In this document: in pieces, positions 26,733-34,879 of the stretch
Position numbering within the stretch: the stretch's first letter is position 1
How the letters are laid out: every line of letters starts with the position of its first letter
Source: Rhodoblastus acidophilus
Lineage (GTDB): Bacteria > Pseudomonadota > Alphaproteobacteria > Rhizobiales > Beijerinckiaceae
Direction of reading: 5' to 3'
Assembly: GCF_009720655.1 (NCBI RefSeq)
Contig: NZ_WNKS01000007.1
Location: 1-64,000, forward strand
Length of the DNA stretch: 64,000 nucleotides
Program-made: the position numbers and the translations under genes
The notes under the pieces: model-generated
Database searches by the model: none
Told to the model about the DNA's origin: nothing
Seen by the model: the letters and a program-made list of their open reading frames with translations, nothing else

Positions 26733-27691
26733 GGCGCCCAGTAGAACAGGGAGCGGTCGAGTTCGCCGTCGCCCCCGACCAGTTGCGGCCCGCCGAGTTT
26801 CGCCAGGACCTTGTAGAGCGCGGCGGCGTCCGCGACTTCGCTGTCGAGCGTATCCGTGGGAATGCCGGCGCGATAATAACGGCGCACGATGGCCTGACCC
26901 GCCGCGTCGGGAAGTCCGGTCATGCCGGCGATTTTCGCGAAGGCGGAATCGTCCTCGGCGATGAGTTTCTTCGCCTGCGCCATCATGGTGAAGAACCGCG
27001 CCAGCGCCGCTCCCTGCCGCGCGGCGAAGGCGGGAGTGAATACATAGCCGGTGACGATCACGGGGTTTTTGGCGCCCAGTTCCTTTTCGACGTCGATCAG
27101 GTCGACAGCCCGACCAAAGCCCTTGGCCTCAAGTCGCGCGCAAAACGTCCAGAACTCCAGCGCGGCGTCGATTTCGCCTTGCGCGAGTTTTTCCGCCAGC
27201 AGGGCGGGCGCGCCATAGACGATAGTCGCCTGCGACTTCAGATCGACGCCCTGTTTCAGCCCCCAGGCTTGCAGCAGCAGCCAGCTCTTGTCGAGCGGGC
27301 CGCCGGCAACGCCCAGCTTTTTCCCCACCAGATCAGCCGCTTTGGCAAATTTTTGCGGCTCCTTCGCCATCACTGCGCCAAGCGCGGTCGAGTGGGGATA
27401 GAACAGCAGGGGCTGGCCGATATTGCGCTCGCGCGCCACCCACAGCCAATCGGAAATGATGATGTCGGCGCCGCCGCCGATCAGCGCGATCTTGCCGGCT
27501 TCGGTGGTCGCGAGTTCGGTGGTTTCGAGGTCGAGGTCGGCGGCCTTGTCGAGACCGTAGGCGCGCGCCACCGCGAGCTCCCAGCCGAACGTGCCGGTCG
27601 CCTGAATGGCCAGACGAATTTTTTCAGCGGCCGAGGCCGGCGCGACCGCCAGCAGGCAAGCGACTATAAGGATCGAAATCCGCGAAAACAT
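26729..27691 (-). CDS. ABC transporter periplasmic binding protein (NMT1/SsuA-like)
   Basis: 320 residues. Signal peptide at 1-21 (ISILIVACLLAVAPASA). The mature protein has the two-lobe type-2 binding fold: KIRLAIQATGTFGWELAVA, the DIIISDWLWVARERNIGQP loop and KLGVAGGPLDKSW. Aromatic residues (Trp in FGWEL, SDWLW and LEFWTF) may line the pocket. The family binds small anions, sulfonates or thiamine precursors; the ligand here is not predictable. It lies 13 bases downstream of the LuxR-type regulator in the xox cluster. Confidence 0.9.
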   Translation of the reverse strand: MFSRISILIVACLLAVAPASAAEKIRLAIQATGTFGWELAVARAYGLDKAADLDLETTELATTEAGKIALIGGGADIIISDWLWVARERNIGQPLLFYPHSTALGAVMAKEPQKFAKAADLVGKKLGVAGGPLDKSWLLLQAWGLKQGVDLKSQATIVYGAPALLAEKLAQGEIDAALEFWTFCARLEAKGFGRAVDLIDVEKELGAKNPVIVTGYVFTPAFAARQGAALARFFTMMAQAKKLIAEDDSAFAKIAGMTGLPDAAGQAIVRRYYRAGIPTDTLDSEVADAAALYKVLAKLGGPQLVGGDGELDRSLFYWAP

Positions 27692-27704
27692 ATCAAAACC
27701 TCGA

Positions 27705-28379
27705 TCAATGCGTGGGCTTTCCGCCGTCGAGCGACAGCTGCGCGAAATCCATCTTGCCGACTTCGATCGCCGCCTTGGTGCGGCTGTAAACGTTCAGCTT
27801 GCGAAGAATTTCCGAGACATGCGCCTTGACCGTCGTTTCAGCGACGCCGAGTTCATAGGCGATCTGCTTGTTCTGCAGACCGGCGCGGATCATGTCGAGC
27901 ACGCGCAACTGCTGTGGCGTGAGGTCCTGCAAGCGGCGCAGCATGTCGCCGCGCTCGATCTCGGAAGGCTGCGGCTGGCTGATGTCGCGGAACCGCTCGG
28001 GCACATAGATCGAGCCGTTCAGCACCTCGTTGATGGAATGGGCGAGTTCGCTCTTGGACGTCGCCTTGGAGACGAAGCCGGCGACGCCCATCGACAGCAA
28101 GTCGCGCACCACGCGCGGGTCTTCGTGGCCCGACACCACCATGACAGGCAGATGCGGATGGGCGGCTCTGATGCGCACGAGTCCCGACAGGCCCGAGGTT
28201 CCCGGCAGGAACAGGTCGAACAGGCCGAGGTCGATGTTTTTTTCGCGGCTCAACACCTCCAGCGCCTCGTCGATCGAGGTCGCCTCGAAAATCTCGCAGG
28301 TCGGCCGCTCCATGCGCACGGCGCTTTCCAGCGCCTCACGGAACAGCGGATGATCATCGACAATGAGGATGCGGGTCAT
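27705..28379 (-). CDS. NarL/FixJ-type response regulator
   Basis: 224 residues. Receiver domain (1-120) with acidic pocket IVDDHP, phosphoacceptor Asp55 in LFDLFLPG and Lys in FVSKATSK. LuxR-type HTH (about 150-215) with LTPQQLRVLDMI and NKQIAYELGVAETTVKAHVSEILRKL. No sensor kinase gene is adjacent. The position between xoxF and the importer genes suggests control of methanol oxidation, in the manner of the LuxR-type regulators next to xox/mox genes in other methylotrophs; the target is inference. Confidence 0.93.
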   Translation of the reverse strand: MTRILIVDDHPLFREALESAVRMERPTCEIFEATSIDEALEVLSREKNIDLGLFDLFLPGTSGLSGLVRIRAAHPHLPVMVVSGHEDPRVVRDLLSMGVAGFVSKATSKSELAHSINEVLNGSIYVPERFRDISQPQPSEIERGDMLRRLQDLTPQQLRVLDMIRAGLQNKQIAYELGVAETTVKAHVSEILRKLNVYSRTKAAIEVGKMDFAQLSLDGGKPTH

Positions 28380-28486
28380 CGGGAGCGTTTCCAGTGCAGT
28401 CTTCTTTTTCGTCGCCGGCTTTTCACACGGCGTTTTCTCGACAAGAGTTTGCGCCGTGCCGGGCCAGGGCGCAAGCCCCGACGAAA

Positions 28487-28512
28487 GAAGGGCGACCGTT
28501 CGGCCGCCCTTC
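28487..28512 (-). terminator. Hairpin below xoxF
   Basis: Stem GAAGGGCG/CGCCCTTC with inner pairing CCG/CGG, 27 bases after the xoxF stop on the minus strand. No T run. It may protect xoxF mRNA or partly stop transcription into the regulator gene. Confidence 0.5.
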
Positions 28513-28538
28513 CTCTCGCAACGCTGTTTCGCCTCGGC

Positions 28539-30305
28539 TCAGTTCGCGGCGGACTTGGGCGGCAGCTTGAACACCCAGTAGGAGCCGCCCTGGTTGATGC
28601 CCTTGAAGGACTTGGCGACTTCGCCGCCCCACAGCGGCACCGCGCCACCCCAGCCGGCGGCGATGCCGATATATTCCTCGCCGTCCTGTTCCCAGGCGAT
28701 CGGCGGGGCGACAATGCCGGTGCCGACGTTGAACTTCCACAGTTCCTTACCGGTCTTGGCGTCGAGCGCCTTCAGATAGCCTTCGGGCGTGCCGTAGAAC
28801 ACCAGGCCGCCGGCGGTGGTCAACACGCCGCCCCACAGCGGAGCCTTGTTGTTGACCTGCCACTTGATGGTCATGCTGACGGGGTCGAACGCCTTGAGCG
28901 CGCCGATGTGGTCGTCGAAGATCGGCTTGATGTTGAAGCCGGCGCCGAGATAGGCCGCGCCCTTCTTGTAGACGACCGGCTCGTTGTGGATGTCCATGCC
29001 CCATTCGTTCGCCGGGACGTAGAACAGCTGCGTCTGGGGCGAATAAGCCATCGGCATCTGGTTTTTGCCGCCGAGGAAGGACGGAACGGCGAACACCGTC
29101 TTGCCCTGCTTGCCGTCTTCCGACTTGGTGGGATCGCCCGGACGATTTTCGTCGATGAACACGGGACGGCCGTTCTTGTCGATTTCCTTGGCCCAGCTGA
29201 TTTTTTCCACGAACGGCTTGGCGGCGATGAACTTGCCGTTGGTGCGGTCGAGCACGTAGAAGAAACCGTTGCGGTCGGCGGTGGCGACCGCCTTCGTGGT
29301 CTTGCCATCCTTCTTCAGGTCGAACGAAATAACTTCGTTCACGCCATCGAAATCCCAGCCCTCATGCGGGGTGGTCTGGAAGGCCCATTTGAGTTCGCCG
29401 TTCTCCGGATCGATGGCGAGGCGCGAAGCCGCCCACTTGTTGTCGCCCGGACGCAGCCAGGAGTTCCAGGGAGCCGGGTTGCCCGCGCCGTAGAAGATGG
29501 TGTGGGTGTCCTGATCGTAGGTGCCGCCGAGCCAGGTTGCGCCGCCGCCGGTCTTGTACATGTCGCCGGCCCAGGTCTCGTTGGCCTTGCCGGTCATGCT
29601 CGACTCCTGGCCCTTGTAGGTGCCCATCAGGCCCTCGAGGGTCGGACGCGTCCAGACGATTTCGCCGGTGTTGACGTCGCGCGCCTCGACGCGGCCGACC
29701 ACGCCGAATTCACCGCCGGAGACGCCGGTCACGACCAGTGCGCCATTGGCCTTGGTCGGCACGATCATCGGGGCGGCGGTGTTGGAATAGCCGGCCTTGA
29801 AGTCGTCGATGGCCTTGTGCCAGACCATCTTGCCGGTCTTGTAGTCGAGCGCGACGATCTGCGCGTCGAGGGTCGAGAAATAAACCTTGTCGCCGTAGAG
29901 GGCGGGACCGCGGTTGATCACGTCGCAGCAGGGCATGATGCCTTCCGGCAGGCGCGCGTTATATTCCCAGATCTTTTCGCCTGTTTTAGCGTCCATGGCA
30001 TAGAGGCGGCTGTAGGAGCCGGTGACGAACACCATGCCGTCGTGGACGAGCGCTTGCGCCTCCTGGCCGCGCTGCTTTTCGCCGCCGAAGGAAAAGGACC
30101 AGGCCGGAACCAGATTCTGCACGTTCTTGGTGTTGACCTTGTCGAGGATGCTGTAGCGCTGGCCTTGCAGACCGATGCCGTTGGTCAGGACTTCCTTCGG
30201 ATTCTTGGCGTCATTCAGGATGTCGGCGTCCGTGACGGGGCCGGCGAAGGCGCCGCCCATGGCCAACCCCAATATGGAGACGCTGGCGAGAATAGTGCGT
30301 TTCAT
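28539..30305 (-). CDS. xoxF: Lanthanide-dependent PQQ methanol dehydrogenase XoxF
   Basis: Periplasmic oxidation of methanol (to formaldehyde or formate) with PQQ and a light lanthanide, passing electrons to XoxG. 588 residues; signal peptide 1-21 (GLAMGGAFA). It has the eight-bladed propeller pattern with repeated DAKTGE and DYKTGK segments. The adjacent Cys126-Cys127 disulfide is in [14 protein letters not shown]. Metal ligands: Glu199 (GGEFG), Asn276 (GAGNPAPWN) and Asp318, plus the extra Asp320 in GWDFDGVNE, the mark of the lanthanide (Xox) type over calcium MxaF. ATG 30305 is preceded by GGGAGGAA. The clade (probably XoxF5-like) needs a tree. Confidence 0.97.
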   Translation of the reverse strand: MKRTILASVSILGLAMGGAFAGPVTDADILNDAKNPKEVLTNGIGLQGQRYSILDKVNTKNVQNLVPAWSFSFGGEKQRGQEAQALVHDGMVFVTGSYSRLYAMDAKTGEKIWEYNARLPEGIMPCCDVINRGPALYGDKVYFSTLDAQIVALDYKTGKMVWHKAIDDFKAGYSNTAAPMIVPTKANGALVVTGVSGGEFGVVGRVEARDVNTGEIVWTRPTLEGLMGTYKGQESSMTGKANETWAGDMYKTGGGATWLGGTYDQDTHTIFYGAGNPAPWNSWLRPGDNKWAASRLAIDPENGELKWAFQTTPHEGWDFDGVNEVISFDLKKDGKTTKAVATADRNGFFYVLDRTNGKFIAAKPFVEKISWAKEIDKNGRPVFIDENRPGDPTKSEDGKQGKTVFAVPSFLGGKNQMPMAYSPQTQLFYVPANEWGMDIHNEPVVYKKGAAYLGAGFNIKPIFDDHIGALKAFDPVSMTIKWQVNNKAPLWGGVLTTAGGLVFYGTPEGYLKALDAKTGKELWKFNVGTGIVAPPIAWEQDGEEYIGIAAGWGGAVPLWGGEVAKSFKGINQGGSYWVFKLPPKSAAN

Positions 30306-30420
30306 GAGTCCCATTCCTCCCAAGAAGTGGCCCGTTTCGGAGCCGTATTGCGAGACGCGGCGATTCTCGCCGCATCCCAGCCCTTTTTGGCGCGCTGATG
30401 ATACGTCGCGCCAAGAGTCG

Positions 30421-30445
30421 GCGGCAAGGCCTTGAGCCTTGCCGC
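30421..30445 (-). terminator. Hairpin directly after xoxJ
   Basis: 9-bp stem GCGGCAAGG/CCTTGCCGC with a 7-base loop, touching the xoxJ stop codon at 30446. No T run follows. It may set a lower transcript level between xoxGJ and xoxF or stabilise the 3' end. Confidence 0.55.
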
Positions 30446-31291
30446 TTATCTGTCCCGCGCCGGCTGGCGCCATTCGACGCCGTAGGACGCGAAAATCCTC
30501 TTCAGTTCGCCGCTGTCGGCCAGCGCCGTCATCTGACGGTCGATCTCGTCGCCGAGATCGACGGAATCCGCCTTCACCGCGCCGCCGATCGCGATTGTCC
30601 TGGCCAGCTTGTGCTGCGGATGAATGATGGTCACCGCGCGCGTTGACGTATGGGCGAGGTGCTCGACCAGCGCGGACTCGCCATAGAAAGCGACAACTTC
30701 TCCCTTTTCATAAGCTTGCGCCGCCTTGCCTTCGCCGCGCACGTGCACGACATTGTTAATGAGCTTGTGGTCGCGCGCCGATAGCAAAATGATGTCGGCC
30801 AACGTGCCGATATCCACCGCGACCTTTTCGCGCTCGAACAGCGAGAAGTCCTGAGCCTCGGCCGCATTGGCGGGATCGACCGCCATGGCGTATCCCTCCG
30901 TCTGATAGGGGGCGGTCAGCTTGATCTTGTCGTTCGCTTCCTCCACGCGCGGATCGTTGGGCACGTGCAGCATCACGTCGCCCGGCGCCTCGCCGAGGAT
31001 GGAGCCGCGCCAAACCCCGTTGCGCAGATCGTCGTTGAGATTGTCGTCCGGGCGCAGCACGAGATAGTCGACCTTTAAGCCCAGCGCCTTCGCCAGCGCC
31101 GCGCCGATCTCGACATCGATGCCCTTGAGACGCCCGTCCTCCTGCCAGGACCACGGACGATAGTCGCGATAGACCGTGACGCGCAGCACGCCAGCCGATT
31201 TGACCACATCGAGCGGACGCGCCTGCGTCGGGCCAGCGACGAGCGCGCCGCCGAGAACGGCGAAAACAAGAAAAGCGCTGATGGCGCGCAT
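30446..31291 (-). CDS. xoxJ: XoxJ, periplasmic binding-type partner of methanol dehydrogenase
   Basis: 281 residues. Signal peptide at 1-24 ([18 protein letters not shown]). The mature protein has a solute-binding family 3 fold: [38 protein letters not shown] and [12 protein letters not shown]. MoxJ/XoxJ proteins are needed for methanol dehydrogenase function and are thought to help activate or cofactor-load the enzyme. ATG 31291 lies 5 bases after the xoxG stop, giving the signal peptide directly; the longer frame to 31519 runs inside xoxG and is Arg-rich. Confidence 0.93.
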   Translation of the reverse strand: MRAISAFLVFAVLGGALVAGPTQARPLDVVKSAGVLRVTVYRDYRPWSWQEDGRLKGIDVEIGAALAKALGLKVDYLVLRPDDNLNDDLRNGVWRGSILGEAPGDVMLHVPNDPRVEEANDKIKLTAPYQTEGYAMAVDPANAAEAQDFSLFEREKVAVDIGTLADIILLSARDHKLINNVVHVRGEGKAAQAYEKGEVVAFYGESALVEHLAHTSTRAVTIIHPQHKLARTIAIGGAVKADSVDLGDEIDRQMTALADSGELKRIFASYGVEWRQPARDR

Positions 31292-31296
31292 AAGAA

Positions 31297-31728
31297 TCAG
31301 TCGCCTGCGTAGCGGGAGTCGAGATAGGTGCGGATCGTCCACATGGCTTCCTGGGACAGGATGCCCTCGAAGGCCGGCATTTTGGTGATGCCGTTCTGGG
31401 TGTAGCCATGGCGGATGCGGTTGAGGAACCAGGCGTCGCCCTCCTCGCCCTTGTCGAGATAGCGCAGGTCGGGCGCGATGCCGCCGGACTCGGCTTCGAT
31501 GCCGTGGCAGCGGGCGCAATTCTGGTTGAAGCCGGACTTGCCGATCTTCAGCGCCAGTTCATTGCCGCGATAGGGATTCTTTTCCAGCCAATCCGTGCCG
31601 ACGGGCGGCAGGCCGGTGGTGTCGATGGCTTGGGGCGTCACGTCGCCATGGGCGAGGACGCGGCCGGCGCCGGCCATCGAAAGGCACACAACGAGGGAGA
31701 GCCCGAGTTTGCGGGTAAAAGACGACAC
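31297..31728 (-). CDS. xoxG: Cytochrome c XoxG, electron acceptor of XoxF
   Basis: 143 residues. Signal peptide (KLGLSLVVCLSMAGAGRVLA). A single class I haem-binding CARCH motif lies after NQNCARCHGIE, and the distal Met ligand is probably in ITKMPAFEGILS. The GTG start at 31728 is chosen because GGAGG lies five bases upstream and the full signal peptide is gained; the longer ATG frame (31815) lacks an RBS and signal structure. First gene of the xoxG-xoxJ-xoxF order. Confidence 0.93.
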   Translation of the reverse strand: MSSFTRKLGLSLVVCLSMAGAGRVLAHGDVTPQAIDTTGLPPVGTDWLEKNPYRGNELALKIGKSGFNQNCARCHGIEAESGGIAPDLRYLDKGEEGDAWFLNRIRHGYTQNGITKMPAFEGILSQEAMWTIRTYLDSRYAGD

Positions 31729-31836
31729 GTTTTCCTCCAGTATTTTCCCTGATCTTAGACGGCGCCCTCCCGAGGGGAATTGTACTTTGGCGCCCTCGAC
31801 GAACAATGCCGCCATCGCAGGTCAAATCACGGGGAC

Positions 31837-31882
31837 GATTGAATCTATGCGATTGATTCACATGAGATTTCAAGATTCAATC
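31837..31882. promoter_or_regulatory. Inverted repeat in the pqqE-xoxG gap
   Basis: GATTGAATCT (31837-31846) and AGATTCAATC (31873-31882) are exact inverse copies 26 bases apart, in an AT-rich patch about 110 to 155 bases above the xoxG start. It could be a regulator site for the xox promoter or a stem after pqqE. No T run follows on the minus strand. Confidence 0.45.
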
Positions 31883-31914
31883 TTTTGACGCCACACGTCC
31901 GGCGCCAAAAGTTT

Positions 31915-33024
31915 TCAGACGTCGCCAACGACCTTGACCGGCGCCATGCGACGCGGCGTAAATCCCCCAACCTCGTCCGAGGACTCGCGCGCGGCGATCT
32001 CGCCGATCAGATGATGCAAAGGCGATTTCGAGCAGATCGGATCGGTGGCCGCGGCGTCGCCCGCCAGCGCCAGCGCCTGACAGCGGCAGCCGCCGAAATC
32101 CTCGTTCTTGCGCTCGCAGGAGCGACAGGGCTCCTTCATCCAGTCCGTCCCGCGAAAAGCGTTGAAGCCGGGCGAGTCGGCCCAGCAATCGCCAAGCGAT
32201 TTTTCGCGCGCGTTCCAGAACTCGAGATTCGGGATCGTCTCCGCCGCATGGCACGGCAGCACTTTTCCCGTCGGCGTGACGTTGAACGTCAGCCGTCCCC
32301 AGCCGCTCATGCAAGCCTTGGGATATTTGGCGTGATAGTCGGGCGCGACATGGTCGATGACGATGCGTCCCTTGTACAACTCGCGACGGGCCTCGACCTC
32401 GGCATAAGCCTTTTCGCTCTGCGCGCGGGTCGGCATCAGATGGGCGCGGTTGCGCAGCGCCCAGCCGTAATATTGGGTATGCGCGATTTCGATTCGCCGC
32501 GCCCCGAGTTTGACCGCGAAATCCACCATCTCGGCCGCGCGAGAAATATTGATGCGATGAATCACGGCGTTGACCGTGAGCGGCATTCCGGTTTCCGCCA
32601 CCCAGTTCGCCACCTCGAGTTTTTTTGCAAAGCCGCCGCGATACCCACCGATGGCGTCGGCGCTCTCGGGCTCTGCGTCCTGAATCGACAATTGCACGTG
32701 ATCGAGTCCGACGGCGACGAGATCGTCAAACAGTTTTTTTGTCAGCCCGACGCCAGAGGTGATCAGATTGGTGTAGAGCCCGACCTGTGCGGCATGGGCG
32801 GTCAATTCCAGCAGGTCGCGCCGTGACGCCGGCTCGCCGCCCGAGAGATGCGCGTGCAGAACGCCAATCTCGGCGGCCTGAGAAAAGATGCGCTTCCACT
32901 CCTGCGTGGACATTTCGGCGTCGCGCCCCGCCATCTCCAACGGGTTGGAGCAATAGGGGCACGACAGGGGGCATCGATAGGTCAGTTCGGCCAGCATGCC
33001 CGTCGGCGGGGGAAGAGGTTTCAT
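31915..33024 (-). CDS. pqqE: PqqA peptide cyclase PqqE (radical SAM)
   Basis: Links Glu and Tyr side chains of PqqA in the first chemical step of PQQ synthesis. 369 residues. Radical SAM cluster CPLSCPYC (Cys18, Cys22, Cys25), the HLSGGEP SAM motif, and C-terminal SPASM clusters in CMSGWGRL, LPCHAAE, CRSCERKNEDFGGCRC and DPICSKS. Its ATG overlaps the pqqD stop (ATGA at 33021-33024). Confidence 0.97.
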   Translation of the reverse strand: MKPLPPPTGMLAELTYRCPLSCPYCSNPLEMAGRDAEMSTQEWKRIFSQAAEIGVLHAHLSGGEPASRRDLLELTAHAAQVGLYTNLITSGVGLTKKLFDDLVAVGLDHVQLSIQDAEPESADAIGGYRGGFAKKLEVANWVAETGMPLTVNAVIHRINISRAAEMVDFAVKLGARRIEIAHTQYYGWALRNRAHLMPTRAQSEKAYAEVEARRELYKGRIVIDHVAPDYHAKYPKACMSGWGRLTFNVTPTGKVLPCHAAETIPNLEFWNAREKSLGDCWADSPGFNAFRGTDWMKEPCRSCERKNEDFGGCRCQALALAGDAAATDPICSKSPLHHLIGEIAARESSDEVGGFTPRRMAPVKVVGDV

Positions 33025-33305
33025 AGGCCCAGCATCCGTTTGTCATAGAGGCCGGCGAGCAGCGCGCGCACGTCGCGCTCGACCACGGCGCGGTCGGCCT
33101 GATATTTTTGAGTGAGTTCATCGACAATGCGCGCAAGCGGCGCCGCGCCGTCGCAGCGCTGCAAGATGTCGACGCTGATTCCGTTGAGGCGCAAGAATCG
33201 CTCCGGCGCGAGCAGCACCCAGCACTTGCGCACCTGGTCGTGCTTCAGCCGCACGCCGCGCAGCAGATAAGGCCGGGCCTCTCCGGTAAAATCATCTTCG
33301 GTCAA
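33021..33305 (-). CDS. pqqD: PqqA-binding chaperone PqqD
   Basis: 94 residues, the usual size. It presents PqqA to PqqE. Family features: PYLLRGVRLKHDQVRKCWVL, LLAPERFLRLN, and a late DVRALLAGLYDKRML. The start is TTG 33305, which overlaps the pqqB stop (TTGA at 33302-33305); no ATG or GTG lies at the right place, and a longer frame to 33512 is a shadow of pqqB. The C terminus overlaps pqqE, so pqqB-pqqD-pqqE are tightly coupled. Confidence 0.92.
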   Translation of the reverse strand: MTEDDFTGEARPYLLRGVRLKHDQVRKCWVLLAPERFLRLNGISVDILQRCDGAAPLARIVDELTQKYQADRAVVERDVRALLAGLYDKRMLGL

Positions 33306-34219
33306 ACCAAGACCTCCGCGGTGTCGATCGCCATGCCGTCGAACGAAATCTCCCAGCCCGCGGCCTCGACCTGCGCCCTCTCGGGCGAATCGCACAACAG
33401 CGCCGGATTGGAATTGTTGATGTGGATGAAGACGCGCCGCCTGATCGCCACGCCGGCGAGTTCGCGCATCGAGCCCTTGATCCCGTTCATCGCCATGTGC
33501 CCCATGCGCCACGCGGTCTTGCGCGACAGACCAAGGCGGATCATCTCGTCATCTTCGAAAGTCGTGCCGTCGAAGAAAACAATCTCCGCCCCGTCGAGGC
33601 GTTCGCGCAGCGCGTCGGTCATGCGCGCGCAGGAGGGCATGTAATAGAAGCGGCGCCCGCCCCGTTCGATTTCGAGCCCAACTGTATATTCGCCCTCAGC
33701 GCCGAGTTCGATCTCCGCCTCGTTGGCTGACTCTGTATATAGGGGCGCTTTTCCCGGAGTCACGAAGGGGGTGATGGCAAAACCCAGGCCGGTGTCGACG
33801 GGCTCCTCCAGCTTGACCGTGCTGCGCGCGACAAGCTCGGCGTTGAGCACGCCAAACACCCCCCCGCTCGCGCAAGCCATCACGGCTTCGGTGGCGAAAA
33901 AAGTGAAGGGCTGCATCTCACGCATCACCAGCAGGCCCGCGATATTATCGATGTCTCCGTTCGGTGCGAACACGGCTTTCACGGGCGAATGCCGCAAGGA
34001 TTTCGGGTGCAGCGCCGGATTGTCGATGATCTGCTGGCGCAGGTCCGGCGTCGCTGACAGGATCATCCAGTCCTCGCCGTTGGCGCTCACGGCGAGGCTC
34101 GCCTGCGTTCGCCGTTTGATTCGCGGGCTGTTGGCGTAAGCGAGGCGGCAATTTTCGCAGAGGCAGTTCCATTGCGGCAGGCCGCCGCCCGCCGCCGAGC
34201 CGAGCACAAGAAAGCGCAT
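33302..34219 (-). CDS. pqqB: PqqB, metallo-beta-lactamase-fold PQQ biosynthesis protein
   Basis: 305 residues. PqqB hydroxylates the Glu-Tyr intermediate during PQQ maturation. N-terminal FLVLGSAAGGGLPQWNC and NCRLA with the family Cys residues, then FAPNGDIDNIAGLL, IVFFDGTTFEDDEMI and the His-containing HMAMNGIKGS and VFIHINNSNPAL. ATG 34219. A terminator hairpin separates it from pqqA. Confidence 0.96.
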   Translation of the reverse strand: MRFLVLGSAAGGGLPQWNCLCENCRLAYANSPRIKRRTQASLAVSANGEDWMILSATPDLRQQIIDNPALHPKSLRHSPVKAVFAPNGDIDNIAGLLVMREMQPFTFFATEAVMACASGGVFGVLNAELVARSTVKLEEPVDTGLGFAITPFVTPGKAPLYTESANEAEIELGAEGEYTVGLEIERGGRRFYYMPSCARMTDALRERLDGAEIVFFDGTTFEDDEMIRLGLSRKTAWRMGHMAMNGIKGSMRELAGVAIRRRVFIHINNSNPALLCDSPERAQVEAAGWEISFDGMAIDTAEVLV

Positions 34220-34277
34220 ATCGACCGATCTCGAGAAATGAACAGGCTATGGCGCAGGCGAGGCCGGCCCCCGCCGC

Positions 34278-34315
34278 AAAAAAGCGCGCGCCAGCCTGGG
34301 GAGCGGCGGCGCGCG
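34278..34315 (-). terminator. Intercistronic terminator/attenuator between pqqA and pqqB
   Basis: 8-bp GC stem CGCGCGCC/GGCGCGCG (34285-34292/34308-34315) with some inner pairing. On the minus strand it is followed by C and six T. Placed between pqqA and pqqB, it would give more pqqA than pqqBDE transcript, as reported for other methylotrophs. Confidence 0.8.
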
Positions 34316-34329
34316 AAAACACTTCGGTT

Positions 34330-34410
34330 TCAGAATTCCGCGGACATATAGGCGGTGATTTCCATGCCCACGCAGATTTCGCACACTTGCGGCGTCGTCC
34401 AGTTCGTCAT
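34330..34410 (-). CDS. pqqA: PQQ precursor peptide PqqA
   Basis: 26-residue ribosomal precursor whose Glu and Tyr become PQQ. The core CVGMEITAYMSAEF holds the conserved Glu17-x3-Tyr21 pair. ATG 34410, with GGAAG upstream. It lies in the usual place ahead of pqqB; the longer frame above it is not needed. Confidence 0.95.
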   Translation of the reverse strand: MTNWTTPQVCEICVGMEITAYMSAEF

Positions 34411-34879
34411 TGGCTTCCATCCCCTGTTTCCGGGCTTTTCGCCCATTTTGTCGCGCATCGGCGCATTTGCAAGGATAGTGGAGGCTGTCTGCGCGTCTAC
34501 GGCGCCAAAGTAGCAAGCGAAAATCTTGTGCAACGCAGCATTTGGGCGGGACTCGTCAAGTATCAGCTTTTCCACCCGGCCAGGGCAGAGGGTCAATCCC
34601 ACTAAAGAGCAGTATCCTGGGTCGCGTGACCGTGATTACCTTCCAGTGTGTTGAAATCATAATCTTGAAACGACATGTCCTGGGGAGGCCATGCGACAAC
34701 AGGAGGCGCGTTCACGCGCCGGGGCCAGCGCGCCGCCTCGCCACGTTCAAGGCGACAGGCCGCGCCGGCCCATAATCATGTGTCGACCCCCGGCCCGTGT
34801 CTCGTGAGTTTCGAACGGTTTTGCCGCCAGCGGCGGCCGGCTCGATAAGCGCAAACGCGCACCAAGTGGAGGAACGTGA
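34411..34879. other. Divergent regulatory region between pqqA and aldehyde dehydrogenase
   Basis: 469 bases with no believable gene. It must hold the promoters for the pqq-xox cluster (minus) and for the aldehyde dehydrogenase (plus). A direct repeat TTGAAA-N8-TTGAAA (34651-34656 and 34665-34670) in an AT-rich patch is the only notable motif. No sigma-54 -24/-12 pattern was seen. Confidence 0.5.

Noticed and set aside
27606-30398. A 930-codon open frame on the plus strand opposite xoxF and the regulator
   Set aside because: It is a shadow of xoxF: no domain, His/Arg/Gly-rich composition, and the minus strand carries clear motifs of known proteins.
33021-33512. A longer 163-aa PqqD starting at 33512
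   Set aside because: The extra N-terminal part is the other-frame shadow of pqqB (His/Arg-rich); the TTG at 33305 gives the normal PqqD length.
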